From NCBI RefSeq assembly GCF_030143255.1, contig NZ_JARJNR010000004.1:62001-126000 (forward strand): 64,000 nucleotides of DNA, written 5' to 3'. Of the stretch, positions 42,939 through 53,197 are shown piece by piece. Position numbers and translations under genes: made by a program. Each line of letters begins with the position of its first letter. Position 1 is the first letter of the stretch. The stretch is from Frigidibacter sp. SD6-1 (GTDB lineage: Bacteria > Pseudomonadota > Alphaproteobacteria > Rhodobacterales > Rhodobacteraceae). The notes under the pieces were generated by a model. It worked only from the letters and a program-made list of their open reading frames with translations, searched no databases and had not been told where the DNA came from.

Positions 42939-44909
42939 ATGAGTCTGCCACCCGGATTTCTCGATGAACTGCGCACGCGCGTGACGCTGTCCCGTGTCGT
43001 CGGGCGCAAGGTAACGTGGGATCAGCGGAAATCCAATCAGGCCAAGGGCGATCTCTGGGCGCCGTGCCCCTTCCACCAGGAAAAGACCGCCTCATTCCAT
43101 GTCGATGACCGGAAGGGGTATTATTACTGCTTCGGCTGCCATCAGAAGGGCGATGCGGTTTCCTTCCTGCGCGAGACCGAGAATCTGTCCTTCATGGAAG
43201 CGATCGAGGTGCTTGCCCGCGAGGCGGGGATGCAGATGCCCGCGGCCGATCCGAAGGCAGCGGAGCGGGCCGACCGGCGGACAGAGCTTGCGAAGGTGAT
43301 GGAAGAGGCGGTGAAATTCTACCGCCTGCAGCTGAAGACGGCGGCGGGGGCGGCGGCGCGCGCCTATCTTGATGGTCGGAAACTGACCGAGGCGGGGCGC
43401 GAGCGGTTCGAGATCGGCTTTGCGCCCGATGGCTGGCAGGGGCTTTGGGATCATCTGAAGGCCAGGGGGATCGCCGACGATCTGATCCTGGATGCGGGTC
43501 TCGCCAAGCCATCGACCAAGGGCAAGGCACCTTATGACACGTTCCGTAACCGCATTATCTTTCCGATCCGCGACCCGCGTGGCCGCTGCATCGCCTTCGG
43601 CGGACGCGCAATGGACCCGGGCGAAAGCGCCAAATATCTCAATTCGCCCGAGACCGAACTATTCGACAAGGGCCGCAGCCTGTACAATCACGGGCCTGCG
43701 CGCGAGGCCTGCGCCAAGGGCCAGCCGCTGATTGTCGCCGAAGGCTATATGGATGTGATCGCGCTCGTCGAGGCGGGCTTCGGCGGCGCCGTTGCCCCCC
43801 TTGGCACGGCGGTCACCGAGGATCAGCTCCGGCTTCTCTGGCGTCTGTCGCCCGAGCCGCTGGTGATGCTCGACGGCGATGCGGCGGGTGTCCGGGCGGC
43901 GCTGAGACTCATCGACCTTGCGCTGCCGGTGATGGAGGCGGGGCAGGGGCTGCGCTTCGTCACCCTGCCCGAGGGGATGGACCCCGACGATCTGATCCGC
44001 GCGCGCGGGGCAGGGGCGATGAAGGAGGCGCTGGGCGCCGCCGAGCCGATGGTCAGCCTGCTCTGGCGGCGCGAGACCGAAGGCAAGGTCCTGGACAGCC
44101 CCGAACGGCGGGCAGCGCTCGACAAGGACCTGCGCGCGATCCTGAAGCGCATCGGCGATCCGTCGATCCGAGCCCATTACGGCGAGGAGGTCAAGCGCCT
44201 GCGCCAGGCGCTCTTCGGTAAGGGAGTGCCCGCGCCGCGCGGCTTCACGCCGCGCCAGCGCACGGGCCGCGGCGGGCGCGGCGGCTTTGCGCCGCCGGCA
44301 GCGCCCCTGGCCGGCACCCGCGCCTCGCTTCTGGCACGCATGGCGGACGAGCGGGCCGAGGAGGACTTGCGCGAGGCGATCATCCTCGCGATCTGCGCCA
44401 TCCACCCCAATCTGGTGGTGGAGTTCGAAAGCCAGCTTGAACGCGCCGCGATGTTGGGGCCTGGCCATGCCGCCCTGCGCGACGCGATGATCCATGCCGC
44501 GCATGAAGGTCTGCTTGCCCATTGCCCGCCCGACATTTTCCGCCGCAAGCTTCCCGCCGATGCGGTCGGGCACCTTGAAAAGCTCCTCGCCCTTCCCCAC
44601 GTCCTCATCGCGCCGCCAGTGCGCAATGCCAGGGATCATACGCTTGCCCGCATGTGCCTGGCCGAGGAATTCGCCAAGCTCGAGGCGCGGCGCGGCGTGA
44701 GGGCCGAGATCGAGGAGGCGATGGAGGATCTGACAGGCCTGGCCGACGAGGGCGTCACCTGGCGTCTCAGCCAGGCGACCGAGGCGCGCCATCGCGCCGA
44801 ACGCTCGCGCCTGGATGACGACAGCGACATGGGCGAGGACCGCGCCGCCTTGTCGGCCGGATTGCAGCGGCTGATCGACGATCAGGTCTGGCATAAGAAA
44901 CGACAGTGA
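42939..44909 (+). CDS. dnaG: DNA primase
   Basis: Makes RNA primers for DNA replication. The 656-residue protein carries the CHC2 zinc finger near the N terminus (CPFHQEKTASFHV, then YYYCFGCHQKGD) and the DnaG core block FPIRDPRGRCIAFGGRAM. The TOPRIM domain has IVAEGYMDVIAL with the catalytic Glu, and LDGDAAGVRAALR. The C-terminal helicase-interaction part is present from about residue 460. ATG 42939 (MSLPPGFLDELR) is chosen; earlier in-frame codons are inside the repeat element. It precedes rpoD as in the classic macromolecular synthesis operon. Confidence 0.96.
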   Translation: MSLPPGFLDELRTRVTLSRVVGRKVTWDQRKSNQAKGDLWAPCPFHQEKTASFHVDDRKGYYYCFGCHQKGDAVSFLRETENLSFMEAIEVLAREAGMQMPAADPKAAERADRRTELAKVMEEAVKFYRLQLKTAAGAAARAYLDGRKLTEAGRERFEIGFAPDGWQGLWDHLKARGIADDLILDAGLAKPSTKGKAPYDTFRNRIIFPIRDPRGRCIAFGGRAMDPGESAKYLNSPETELFDKGRSLYNHGPAREACAKGQPLIVAEGYMDVIALVEAGFGGAVAPLGTAVTEDQLRLLWRLSPEPLVMLDGDAAGVRAALRLIDLALPVMEAGQGLRFVTLPEGMDPDDLIRARGAGAMKEALGAAEPMVSLLWRRETEGKVLDSPERRAALDKDLRAILKRIGDPSIRAHYGEEVKRLRQALFGKGVPAPRGFTPRQRTGRGGRGGFAPPAAPLAGTRASLLARMADERAEEDLREAIILAICAIHPNLVVEFESQLERAAMLGPGHAALRDAMIHAAHEGLLAHCPPDIFRRKLPADAVGHLEKLLALPHVLIAPPVRNARDHTLARMCLAEEFAKLEARRGVRAEIEEAMEDLTGLADEGVTWRLSQATEARHRAERSRLDDDSDMGEDRAALSAGLQRLIDDQVWHKKRQ

Positions 44910-44971
44910 AACCCCGGGCGTACGCGCGCCCCTTCGAATCAGCCGCGCGATTCGGTACAAACCGGACAAGC

Positions 44972-44993
44972 GATTCGGGCCGCCGCCCGAATC
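44972..44993 (+). promoter_or_regulatory. Hairpin between dnaG and rpoD
   Basis: GATTCGGGC (44972-44980) pairs perfectly with GCCCGAATC (44985-44993) over a CGCC loop, 27 bases before the rpoD start and without a T tract. It may be an mRNA processing or stability element that separates dnaG from rpoD expression, as occurs at this junction in other bacteria, or part of the rpoD leader. Confidence 0.45.
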
Positions 44994-45020
44994 ACCACCC
45001 ATTGGAAGACGGGAGCGCCC

Positions 45021-47009
<1,989 letters not shown>

Positions 47010-47018
47010 TCTGGTTCA

Positions 47019-47048
47019 CGGGCGGCGCCATGCGCCGCCCGCTTGTTT
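47019..47048 (+). terminator. Intrinsic terminator after rpoD
   Basis: CGGGCGGCGC (47019-47028) pairs perfectly with GCGCCGCCCG (47032-47041) over a CAT loop and is followed by CTTGTTT. It starts 10 bases after the rpoD stop. Confidence 0.75.
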
Positions 47049-47662
47049 CATGGCCGGGTCTCCGGGCCCTTTGGCGTCGGCGGCTGAATCCGTTCTATGG
47101 CGCCATCCGCAAGCCGGAAAAGAATACCCTGTCCGCCCTCCATCTCGGTCGCCGCGAACAGATGATCACGTCCGAGATAGGCAGCGCGCAGCATGCGCGA
47201 AGTCATCCCGTGGGTCACGATGACGGCCGGGCGGTCGATCTCGTGCACGGCGGCGATTGCACGGGCCTGAAGGGCGGCGAGCCCCTCGCCGCCGGGGATC
47301 GTGTCGTACCACAGGCAGGGGTGCTGTTCTTCGAAAGCGCCGGGAAAGCGGGCGGCGATTTCGTCGTGGGTCAGTCCGGCGAAAGGCCCCATATCGATCT
47401 CGCGCAGGCGCGGGTCGAGAGTGAAGCGGGCATCCAGACGGCGGGCGATGGCGGCAGCGGTTTCCAGCGTGCGGCCCTGGGGGCTCGCGAGAAAGAGGTG
47501 GCTTTCGGCGGTCACGCCGCGCGCAGCGAGGCAGTCGGCCATCGCCACGACCTGGGCGCGACCACGCGCGGTGAGCGGGCTGTCGGCGGTGCCGCCCTGC
47601 ATCCGGCCCGCCGCGTTCCATTCGGTCTGGCCGTGGCGGATGATGTAGATCTCGTGCTTCAT
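47048..47662 (-). CDS. Histidine phosphatase-family protein (phosphoglycerate mutase-like)
   Basis: A 204-residue phosphohydrolase. The phospho-acceptor motif IIRHGQTEWN (His about residue 9) opens the protein. The second catalytic His is in AVIVTHGMTSRML, with Arg in TLETAAAIARR and Glu in LREIDMGPFAGLT. The sequence fits cobalamin/alpha-ribazole-phosphatase-like and GpmB-like members; the substrate cannot be assigned, and no cobalamin genes are nearby. ATG 47662 (MKHEIYIIRHG) is preferred over the in-frame 47713. It converges on rpoD and probably shares the terminator region. Confidence 0.88.
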   Translation of the reverse strand: MKHEIYIIRHGQTEWNAAGRMQGGTADSPLTARGRAQVVAMADCLAARGVTAESHLFLASPQGRTLETAAAIARRLDARFTLDPRLREIDMGPFAGLTHDEIAARFPGAFEEQHPCLWYDTIPGGEGLAALQARAIAAVHEIDRPAVIVTHGMTSRMLRAAYLGRDHLFAATEMEGGQGILFRLADGAIERIQPPTPKGPETRP

Positions 47663-47804
47663 GTCCGTTCCGCCGTCAGCGGGTGGCTCTTCGTCGCGCT
47701 CATGCGCGCTCATCGCCAGCGAAGAGAAGCCGCGAGGCGCACGATGAGCGGCCCGGGGCGTTAAAAGGAAAAGCGCGCCGGTCGGGCCGCGCCTTCGGGA
47801 AGAA

Positions 47805-47879
47805 TGGTGGGCGATAACGGATTTGAACCGCTGACATCTTCGATGTGAACGAAGCGCTCTACCGCTGAGCTAATCGCCC
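47805..47879 (-). tRNA. tRNA-Val (CAC)
   Basis: A 75-nt minus-strand cloverleaf: acceptor GGGCGAT with ATCGCCC, anticodon stem CTTCG/CGAAG around loop TTCACAT, anticodon CAC (plus-strand 47845-47847), T arm with GGTTCAAATCC, discriminator A and encoded CCA. Confidence 0.95.
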
Positions 47880-47892
47880 CTTGCCGGGGCTC

Positions 47893-48285
47893 TTAGCCCG
47901 CTTCGCCGCCCTCTGCAAGAGGGGCGTCGTCCTTTCGCGCCGGGCCGCCGCGCTTCAGCTTCAGGGTCAGCATCGCGCCCTGGGCGCCCTCCTTCACCTT
48001 GCCGACCCGGACGCGGCCGAGCGGCGGCAGGTTCAGGCTCTGGCCCGCATCGAGCGCCTCGGCGATCACGGCAAGGGCTGCCTCGATCACCGGCTTCGCC
48101 GCCGGTTTCTTGGCGCCCGAGCGGCTCGCGGCACGCTCCACCAGATCACGCAGTTTCAGGACCGTTCCCTCCGCCGCATCCGCCATGTCGGCCTCTGGCT
48201 TCGCGGGCGTCTCTGACGCCTTGGCGGGGCGCTTGCGGGCGGGCTTCGCGGCATCGGCGGGGGTCTTGGTCTTCATGGCTGGCAT
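47893..48285 (-). CDS. HU-family-like DNA-binding protein with basic tail
   Basis: A 130-residue protein. The N-terminal 40 residues are Lys/Ala/Pro-rich, like histone H1-type tails (ADAAKPARKRPAKASETPAKPE). The rest resembles an HU/IHF half: LKLRDLVERAASRSGAKKPAAKPVIEAALAVIAEALDAGQSLNLPPLGRVRVGKV. It lacks the typical RNPRTG arm sequence; the corresponding end is GAMLTLKLKRGG. It probably compacts or bends DNA, but this is a family inference. ATG 48276 is a possible later start. Located between tRNA-Val and lon. Confidence 0.7.
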   Translation of the reverse strand: MPAMKTKTPADAAKPARKRPAKASETPAKPEADMADAAEGTVLKLRDLVERAASRSGAKKPAAKPVIEAALAVIAEALDAGQSLNLPPLGRVRVGKVKEGAQGAMLTLKLKRGGPARKDDAPLAEGGEAG

Positions 48286-48333
48286 GGGTCACTCCTTCGC
48301 ACCGTCATGAGCGCCCGACCAGAGGTGTGGCGC

Positions 48334-48362
48334 AAGAAAAATGGCGGCCCCGAAGGGCCGCC
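48334..48362 (-). terminator. Intrinsic terminator after lon
   Basis: On the minus strand GGCGGCCC pairs with GGGCCGCC over a TTCG tetraloop (48343-48362) and is followed by ATTTTTCTTGC. It begins 9 bases beyond the lon stop. A textbook terminator. Confidence 0.88.
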
Positions 48363-48370
48363 CTATGGTG

Positions 48371-50776
48371 TCAATGGGCGGTGGCGCCCGATCCCTCGGG
48401 CCGCTCGGCCGCCGCCTTGGCGGCCAGCTCCTCCGCCTCTTCGTCCCAGACCACCGGTTCAGGCTGACGCAGCAGCGCGCGGGCCAGAACCTCGCGCACA
48501 TGCGACACCGGCACGATCTCCAGCCCCGCCTTCACATTCTCCGGAATCTCCGGCAGGTCGCGGGCATTCTCTTCCGGGATGAAGACCGTCTTGATCCCGC
48601 CCCTCAGCGCCGCAAGCAGTTTCTCCTTCAATCCGCCGATCGCCAGCGCATTGCCGCGCAGCGTGACCTCGCCGGTCATGGCGATGTCCTTGCGGACCGG
48701 GATGCCGGTGATGACCGAAACGATCGAGGTCACCATCGCAAGGCCCGCCGAGGGCCCGTCCTTGGGTGTCGCGCCTTCGGGCACATGGACATGGATATCC
48801 ATCTTCTCGAACTTCGGCGGCTTCACGCCGAGTTCGGGGCTGACCGAACGGACATAGCTTGCCGCCGCCTCGATCGATTCCTTCATCACGTCGCCCAGTT
48901 TGCCGGTGGTCTTCATCCGGCCCTTGCCGGGCAGTTTCAGCGCCTCGATCTGCAACAGATCGCCGCCAACGGACGTCCAGGCAAGGCCGGTGACCACGCC
49001 CACCTGATCTTCCTTCTCGGCCAGACCATAGCGGAACCGCTTCACGCCCAGATAGTCCTCAAGCACCTCTGGCGTGATCTCGACCTTCGTCACCTCTTTC
49101 TTGAGGATCTTGGTCAGCCCCTTGCGCGCCAGTTTCGATATCTCGCGCTCAAGGTTCCGCACGCCCGCCTCGCGGGTATAGGTGCGCACAATCTCGGTCA
49201 GCGCCTCGTCACTGACCTTGAACTCGCCCTTCTTCAGACCGTGGTTCTTGATCTGCTTGGGCAGCAGATGTTGCCTGGCGATCTCGCGCTTTTCATCCTC
49301 GGTGTAGCCCGCCAGCGGAATGATCTCCATCCGGTCGAGCAGTGGCCCCGGCATGTTGTAGCTGTTGGCCGTGGTGATGAACATCACGTTCGAGAGATCA
49401 TATTCGACCTCAAGATAGTGATCGACGAAGGTCGCATTCTGTTCGGGGTCCAGCACCTCCAGCATCGCGGACGCCGGATCGCCGCGGAAATCCTGCCCCA
49501 TCTTGTCGATTTCATCGAGCAGGATCAGCGGATTGGTGGTCTTGGCCTTCTTCAGTGCCTGGATGATCTTGCCGGGCATCGAGCCGATATAGGTCCGCCG
49601 GTGGCCACGGATCTCGCTTTCGTCGCGCACCCCGCCCAGCGAAATGCGGATGAACTCGCGCCCCGTCGCCTTCGCGACCGACTTGCCGAGCGAGGTCTTG
49701 CCAACGCCGGGCGGGCCAACGAGGCAGAGGATCGGGCCCTTGAGCGAGGATTGCCGCGCCTGAACGGCGAGATATTCGACGATCCGCTCCTTGACCTTCT
49801 CCAGCCCGTAATGGTCGGCGTCCAGCACGCTTTGCGCCGCGCGCAGGTCTTTCTTGACCCGGCTCTTCACGCCCCAGGGCAGCGACAGAAGCCAGTCGAG
49901 GTAGTTGCGCACCACAGTCGCCTCGGCCGACATCGGCGACATCGACTTCAGCTTCTTCAGCTCCGCTTCGGCCTTTTCCCGGGCCTCCTTCGAGAACTTG
50001 GTCCTGGCGATCTTTTCGGCCAGCTCGTTCAGTTCGTTCTGGCCATCCTCGCCGTCGCCCAGCTCCTTCTGAATGGCCTTCATCTGCTCATTCAGATAAT
50101 ACTCGCGCTGGGTCTTCTCCATCTGGGTCTTGACGCGGGACTTGATCTTCTTCTCGACCTGCAGGACCGACATTTCGCCCTGCATCAGGCCATAGACCTT
50201 CTCAAGCCTCTCGCCCACGTCGAGCGTTTCCAGAAGCTCCTGCTTCTGGCTGACATTCACGCCCAGATGACCGGAAACGAGGTCGGCGAGCTTCGCGGGC
50301 TCCCGCGCCTCGGCCACGGCAGACAGGGCCTCTTCAGGCACGTTCTTCTTGATCTTGGCATATTTCTCGAACTCGTCGCCGACCGAGCGCAGAAGCGCCT
50401 CGACGACCGACCGTTCGCCCGGCGTCTCGTCCAGCGCCTCGGCCTCGGCCTCGAAGAAATCGGGGTTCTCGATGAAGGTGGTGATGCGCACGCGGGCGCG
50501 GCCCTCGACCAGCACCTTCACGGTGCCGTCGGGCAGCTTCAGAAGCTGCAGCACATTGGCCAGCACGCCGGTACGGTAGATGCCGTCGCTGGTCGGGTCA
50601 TCGACCGTCGGGTCGATCTGCGACGACAGAAGGATCTGCCGGTCGTCCTTCATCACCTCCTCGAGCGCCCGCACCGATCTTTCTCGCCCGACGAAGAGCG
50701 GCACGATCATATGCGGGAACACCACGATATCGCGCAGCGGCAATACCGGGTAGCTCTGGGTCGCATGGTTTGTCAT
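48371..50776 (-). CDS. lon: ATP-dependent protease Lon
   Basis: An 801-residue cytoplasmic AAA+ protease that removes damaged and regulatory proteins. The LON substrate domain opens with YPVLPLRDIVVFPHMIVPLFVGRERS. Then come the Walker A motif GPPGVGKTSLGKSVA, Walker B LILLDEIDKM, sensor block VMFITTANSYNMPGPLLDRME and the serine-lysine protease domain with PKDGPSAGLAM and IGGLKEKLLAALR. Length is standard. A possible stress promoter lies at 50853-50881. Its end is followed by a strong terminator. Confidence 0.98.
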   Translation of the reverse strand: MTNHATQSYPVLPLRDIVVFPHMIVPLFVGRERSVRALEEVMKDDRQILLSSQIDPTVDDPTSDGIYRTGVLANVLQLLKLPDGTVKVLVEGRARVRITTFIENPDFFEAEAEALDETPGERSVVEALLRSVGDEFEKYAKIKKNVPEEALSAVAEAREPAKLADLVSGHLGVNVSQKQELLETLDVGERLEKVYGLMQGEMSVLQVEKKIKSRVKTQMEKTQREYYLNEQMKAIQKELGDGEDGQNELNELAEKIARTKFSKEAREKAEAELKKLKSMSPMSAEATVVRNYLDWLLSLPWGVKSRVKKDLRAAQSVLDADHYGLEKVKERIVEYLAVQARQSSLKGPILCLVGPPGVGKTSLGKSVAKATGREFIRISLGGVRDESEIRGHRRTYIGSMPGKIIQALKKAKTTNPLILLDEIDKMGQDFRGDPASAMLEVLDPEQNATFVDHYLEVEYDLSNVMFITTANSYNMPGPLLDRMEIIPLAGYTEDEKREIARQHLLPKQIKNHGLKKGEFKVSDEALTEIVRTYTREAGVRNLEREISKLARKGLTKILKKEVTKVEITPEVLEDYLGVKRFRYGLAEKEDQVGVVTGLAWTSVGGDLLQIEALKLPGKGRMKTTGKLGDVMKESIEAAASYVRSVSPELGVKPPKFEKMDIHVHVPEGATPKDGPSAGLAMVTSIVSVITGIPVRKDIAMTGEVTLRGNALAIGGLKEKLLAALRGGIKTVFIPEENARDLPEIPENVKAGLEIVPVSHVREVLARALLRQPEPVVWDEEAEELAAKAAAERPEGSGATAH

Positions 50777-50852
50777 TCGCGTTTCCTTAGGTCTTGCAGG
50801 AAAGCACCGGCCCCGGTGATCGGCAGCCCCGGCTTTCCCCGTTCAGGCATCG

Positions 50853-50881
50853 TATCTAAGCGCAGCGCCGGTTCACTTCAA
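50853..50881 (-). promoter_or_regulatory. Candidate lon promoter
   Basis: On the minus strand TTGAAG (plus 50876-50881) and TAGATA (plus 50853-50858) are separated by exactly 17 bases, about 76 bases upstream of the lon ATG. TTGAA at -35 would suit a heat-shock (RpoH-type) or a weak sigma-70 promoter; the -10 match is modest. Confidence 0.35.
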
Positions 50882-50956
50882 CCGGCGCCGGGTTGGCTAG
50901 AAGAATAGCTGCCCGTTCGGGTAGCACAAGCGCGAACCCGGCATTGATGACAGGTT

Positions 50957-50982
50957 CCGCCGACGGCCTGCGTCGTCGGCGG
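50957..50982 (-). terminator. Hairpin downstream of the AHL synthase gene
   Basis: CCGCCGACG (50957-50965) pairs perfectly with CGTCGGCGG (50974-50982) 16 bases after the luxI-type stop on the minus strand. There is no T tract, so termination is only probable. Confidence 0.4.
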
Positions 50983-50997
50983 ACTGGCGGGGGCCGC

Positions 50998-51600
50998 TTA
51001 TTCCGCCGCGATCCGCATATCCTCGACCGGCATCTGCAGGACGGCGTAGCACCGCCCGTCCTCCTTGCCGTAGTAGGGCTCGGATATCCGATTGACCGGC
51101 CAGCCAAGCTGACGCATCGCCCGGACCAGAAGGACCGGGGCAATGGCGATCAGCTCGCTGGCGCCATGGCGGCGGGCGATGTCGGACACGCCCTGCATGA
51201 CCAGCGACAGAACGCGCCCGCGATCTGCGTGATTGTCGACGGAATCCGCCGTAATCAGCCGCGTGCATTCCCAGACCTGCGGCGTCACCATGCCGTTTTG
51301 CAGCAAACCGGTCGGGATGCCCGGCAATTTCCCGGCCACCGCATCCCGGATCATGTAGGTATGCTCTCCCCAACGCGAGGTTGTGGGCATGGCCCGCGCA
51401 CCGCCGACCACCTTTCCATCCTTCATGACCAGCGAATAGTGGGCCAGAGGATTGTCATACTGGTCCATCTCGACCGCGTCGTTGTGCGGAATGTCCCAAT
51501 GAAGCGTGTCGACGAAATACTGTTTCCTCAACTTGAGATAATCGTAAAAAGCGGACCCATACTGATACATGTCGGACAGATCGAACGTGATGTTGTACAT
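50998..51600 (-). CDS. Acyl-homoserine-lactone synthase (LuxI family)
   Basis: A 200-residue autoinducer synthase that joins an acyl group from acyl-ACP or acyl-CoA to AdoMet, releasing an N-acyl-homoserine lactone. The invariant LuxI residues are in place: Arg25, Phe29 and Trp35 (LRKQYFVDTLHW), Asp46 and Asp49 (EMDQYD), Arg69 (GGARAMPT), and the Glu and Arg of VWECTRL. A strong AAGGAGG stands 7 bases before the ATG. The upstream DNA is unusually AT-rich for this window. No luxR-type gene lies next to it in the window, so it looks like an orphan synthase. Confidence 0.93.
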   Translation of the reverse strand: MYNITFDLSDMYQYGSAFYDYLKLRKQYFVDTLHWDIPHNDAVEMDQYDNPLAHYSLVMKDGKVVGGARAMPTTSRWGEHTYMIRDAVAGKLPGIPTGLLQNGMVTPQVWECTRLITADSVDNHADRGRVLSLVMQGVSDIARRHGASELIAIAPVLLVRAMRQLGWPVNRISEPYYGKEDGRCYAVLQMPVEDMRIAAE

Positions 51601-51973
51601 GGTTGCCCCTCCTTTTCAGGCACGGTGATTAGACAACCAATCAGAAACTATTGATAACCTAAAAAGAGACTAAAATTTTAAGATACCACCTGTGGATGCG
51701 AAAATTCTCCTCGTCCCGACGGATCGCTTGCACCTGCGCCAGGCGGGGCAAGACCAGGCCGCTCCGTCCGATAGGCTGGGCGCTGCCGGCAGCCTGACCG
51801 GCGCCGCCATGCGGCGACGGGACGCGCACCCGTCTGGCCCTCAGGCCTTGCCTTATGGGCACATCCGGCATAGTCCAGCCGCGTCCTCTTCCGCCTGCTG
51901 CCGCTCAAGGACAGCGCGACAGGTGCGGCGCCTCTGCCGGAGGGGGGCGGCCCGAACCTCTGGAAGCCCGCAG
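51601..51973. other. AT-rich intergenic region upstream of the AHL synthase
   Basis: 373 bases without a supported gene; the open frames are Arg/Gly-rich shadows. 51630-51690 is strikingly AT-rich and contains the palindrome TAAAATTTTA (51671-51680). The luxI-type promoter and its regulator site should lie here, but I cannot identify a classical 20-bp lux box by eye. Confidence 0.5.
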
Positions 51974-52276
51974 ATGACCGAAGAGCCCCGAGATCCCAGC
52001 GCCTGCCGCTCGATGGAGGATGTCCGCACCGGCATCGATCATGTCGATGAACAGCTTGTGGCGCTCTTCATGCGCCGGGTGGGCTATATCGACCGCGCGG
52101 CCGAGATCAAACGGCCGCTGAACCTTCCCGCCCGCATCGACTGGCGCGTCGAGGAGGTGGTGGCGAAGGTCCGCGCGCGGGCCCTGGCCGAGGGGCTCGA
52201 TCCCGACCTGGCCGAAACCATCTGGCGGCATCTGATCGACTGGTCGATCGCGCGCGAGGAACGTGCGCTCGGCTGA
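51974..52276 (+). CDS. Chorismate mutase (AroQ class)
   Basis: A 100-residue all-helical enzyme that turns chorismate into prephenate for phenylalanine and tyrosine. The AroQ pattern is clear: VRTGIDHVDEQLVALFMRRVGYIDRAAEIKRP (helix 1 with active-site Arg and Lys), ARIDWRVEEVVAKVRARA, and LAETIWRHLIDWSIAREE at the end. Isochorismate pyruvate lyase (PchB) has the same fold and cannot be fully excluded. ATG 51974 begins the conserved protein; a long in-frame extension upstream is not protein-like. The 3' end meets the convergent DeoR gene. Confidence 0.88.
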   Translation: MTEEPRDPSACRSMEDVRTGIDHVDEQLVALFMRRVGYIDRAAEIKRPLNLPARIDWRVEEVVAKVRARALAEGLDPDLAETIWRHLIDWSIAREERALG

Positions 52277-52283
52277 GCCTTGC

Positions 52284-53036
52284 TCAGGCGACCGACAATG
52301 TCGCCCCGGCCGCGGCAAGCGCCTCGGCTATGTCGGCAGGCGGGGCGGCATCGGTCACAAGGTCGGTGACCGCGGTGAAAGGACAGACCGCGATCAGGCC
52401 GCGCCGTCCGAATTTCGTATGGTCGGTCACCACCACCCGCCGCTCGCCGCGTTCCAGGATCGTGCGGGCAAAGACCGCCTCTTCCAGATCGAAATCCATC
52501 ACGCCGGACGTGTCCACCGCGCCCGCCGAGATGACCGCATGCGCGACCGAGAATTGCTGCACGAACTCAAGCGCCGACGTGCCGAAGGCCGCGCCGGAAT
52601 CGGGGCGCAACTCGCCCCCTGCCATATAGACGCGATTGCCGTTCTGGGTGGCGAGCGTGCGGGCAATGTCGGAGGAATTGGTGATGACCGTCAGCTTGCG
52701 GTGATGCACCAGCTCGCGCGCAAGGAAACTCGTCGTCGTGCCGGTATCAAGCATCACCGCCTCGCCATCGCGGATCGTCGCCGCCACCGCCCGCGCGATC
52801 CGGCGCTTGGCCTGCGCATTCTCGCGCATCCGCTTCTGGAACGGCGCCTCGCCCACTTGACCGGCCAGCCCCACCGCGCCATGGATGCGCAGGACCTGAC
52901 CCGCCTCTTCCAGCGGGCGCACGTCACGCCGCACGGTTTCATGCGAGACGTCGAGCGCGCGGGCGAGTGCCGAAAGCGGCATCATGCCGTTCGCTTCAAG
53001 AAGCTTCAGAATCGCCGCATGGCGTTTCGACAGCAT
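52284..53036 (-). CDS. DeoR/GlpR-family transcriptional repressor
   Basis: A 250-residue regulator. The N-terminal HTH reads RHAAILKLLEANGMMPLSALARALDVSHETVRRDVRPLEEAGQVLRIHGA (about residues 4-53), a near-consensus DeoR domain. The sensor domain follows with ENAQAKRRIARAVAATIRDGEAVMLDTGTTTSFLARE, VITNSSDIARTL and VVTDHTKFGRRGLI. DeoR proteins usually sense a sugar phosphate. ATG 53036 has a run of nine G immediately upstream in its ribosome-binding region. It is divergent from the kinase-like gene at 53198 and probably represses it and itself through the inverted sites at 53056-53139. Confidence 0.88.
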   Translation of the reverse strand: MLSKRHAAILKLLEANGMMPLSALARALDVSHETVRRDVRPLEEAGQVLRIHGAVGLAGQVGEAPFQKRMRENAQAKRRIARAVAATIRDGEAVMLDTGTTTSFLARELVHHRKLTVITNSSDIARTLATQNGNRVYMAGGELRPDSGAAFGTSALEFVQQFSVAHAVISAGAVDTSGVMDFDLEEAVFARTILERGERRVVVTDHTKFGRRGLIAVCPFTAVTDLVTDAAPPADIAEALAAAGATLSVA

Positions 53037-53040
53037 CGGG

Positions 53041-53049
53041 CCCCCCCCC
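53041..53049 (-). promoter_or_regulatory. Homopolymeric G tract in the ribosome-binding region of the DeoR gene
   Basis: On the minus strand the DeoR ATG is preceded by GAGGGGGGGGGCCCG. The nine-base G run serves as, or replaces, the Shine-Dalgarno. Such tracts can change length by slippage and so alter translation; this is a possibility, not evidence of phase variation. Confidence 0.5.
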
Positions 53050-53055
53050 TCGGGA

Positions 53056-53139
53056 TTTCGTGGGAACTTTAGGGTTTTGCCGGGCTTTTGGCAAGAAACG
53101 GGCGTTCTGCGGGCGGCAAAGCCAAATATTCCCACGAAA
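53056..53139. promoter_or_regulatory. Inverted 11-bp operator pair between DeoR gene and kinase-like gene
   Basis: TTTCGTGGGAA at 53056-53066 is repeated exactly inverted as TTCCCACGAAA at 53129-53139, centre to centre 73 bp, close to seven helical turns. One copy is next to the DeoR start, the other just upstream of the TTGACA box at 53145-53150. This fits a repressor that binds both and loops the DNA. Confidence 0.65.
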
Positions 53140-53144
53140 GCCGA

Positions 53145-53150
53145 TTGACA
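53145..53150 (+). promoter_or_regulatory. -35 box of the kinase-like gene
   Basis: A perfect TTGACA stands five bases after the right-hand operator and about 48 bases before ATG 53198. At 17 bases distance the -10 position reads AAAGCT, a weak match, so an activator or a different spacing may be needed. Confidence 0.4.
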
Positions 53151-53197
53151 GGGCAGGGGCGGGCCGGAAAGCTCCTTTCCAGATGAAGGAAAGAACC

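Noticed and set aside
47762-47804. Intrinsic terminator after tRNA-Val
   Set aside because: The stem has only about five clean base pairs before the TTTTCCTTTT stretch, so I do not list it as a feature.
48341-50908. An 855-codon open frame antisense to lon
   Set aside because: Composition artefact opposite a textbook Lon protease; it also runs through the lon terminator.
51692-51973. Upstream extension of the chorismate mutase frame
   Set aside because: The in-frame residues are Gly/Arg/Ala-rich without family resemblance; the compact AroQ enzyme starts at 51974.
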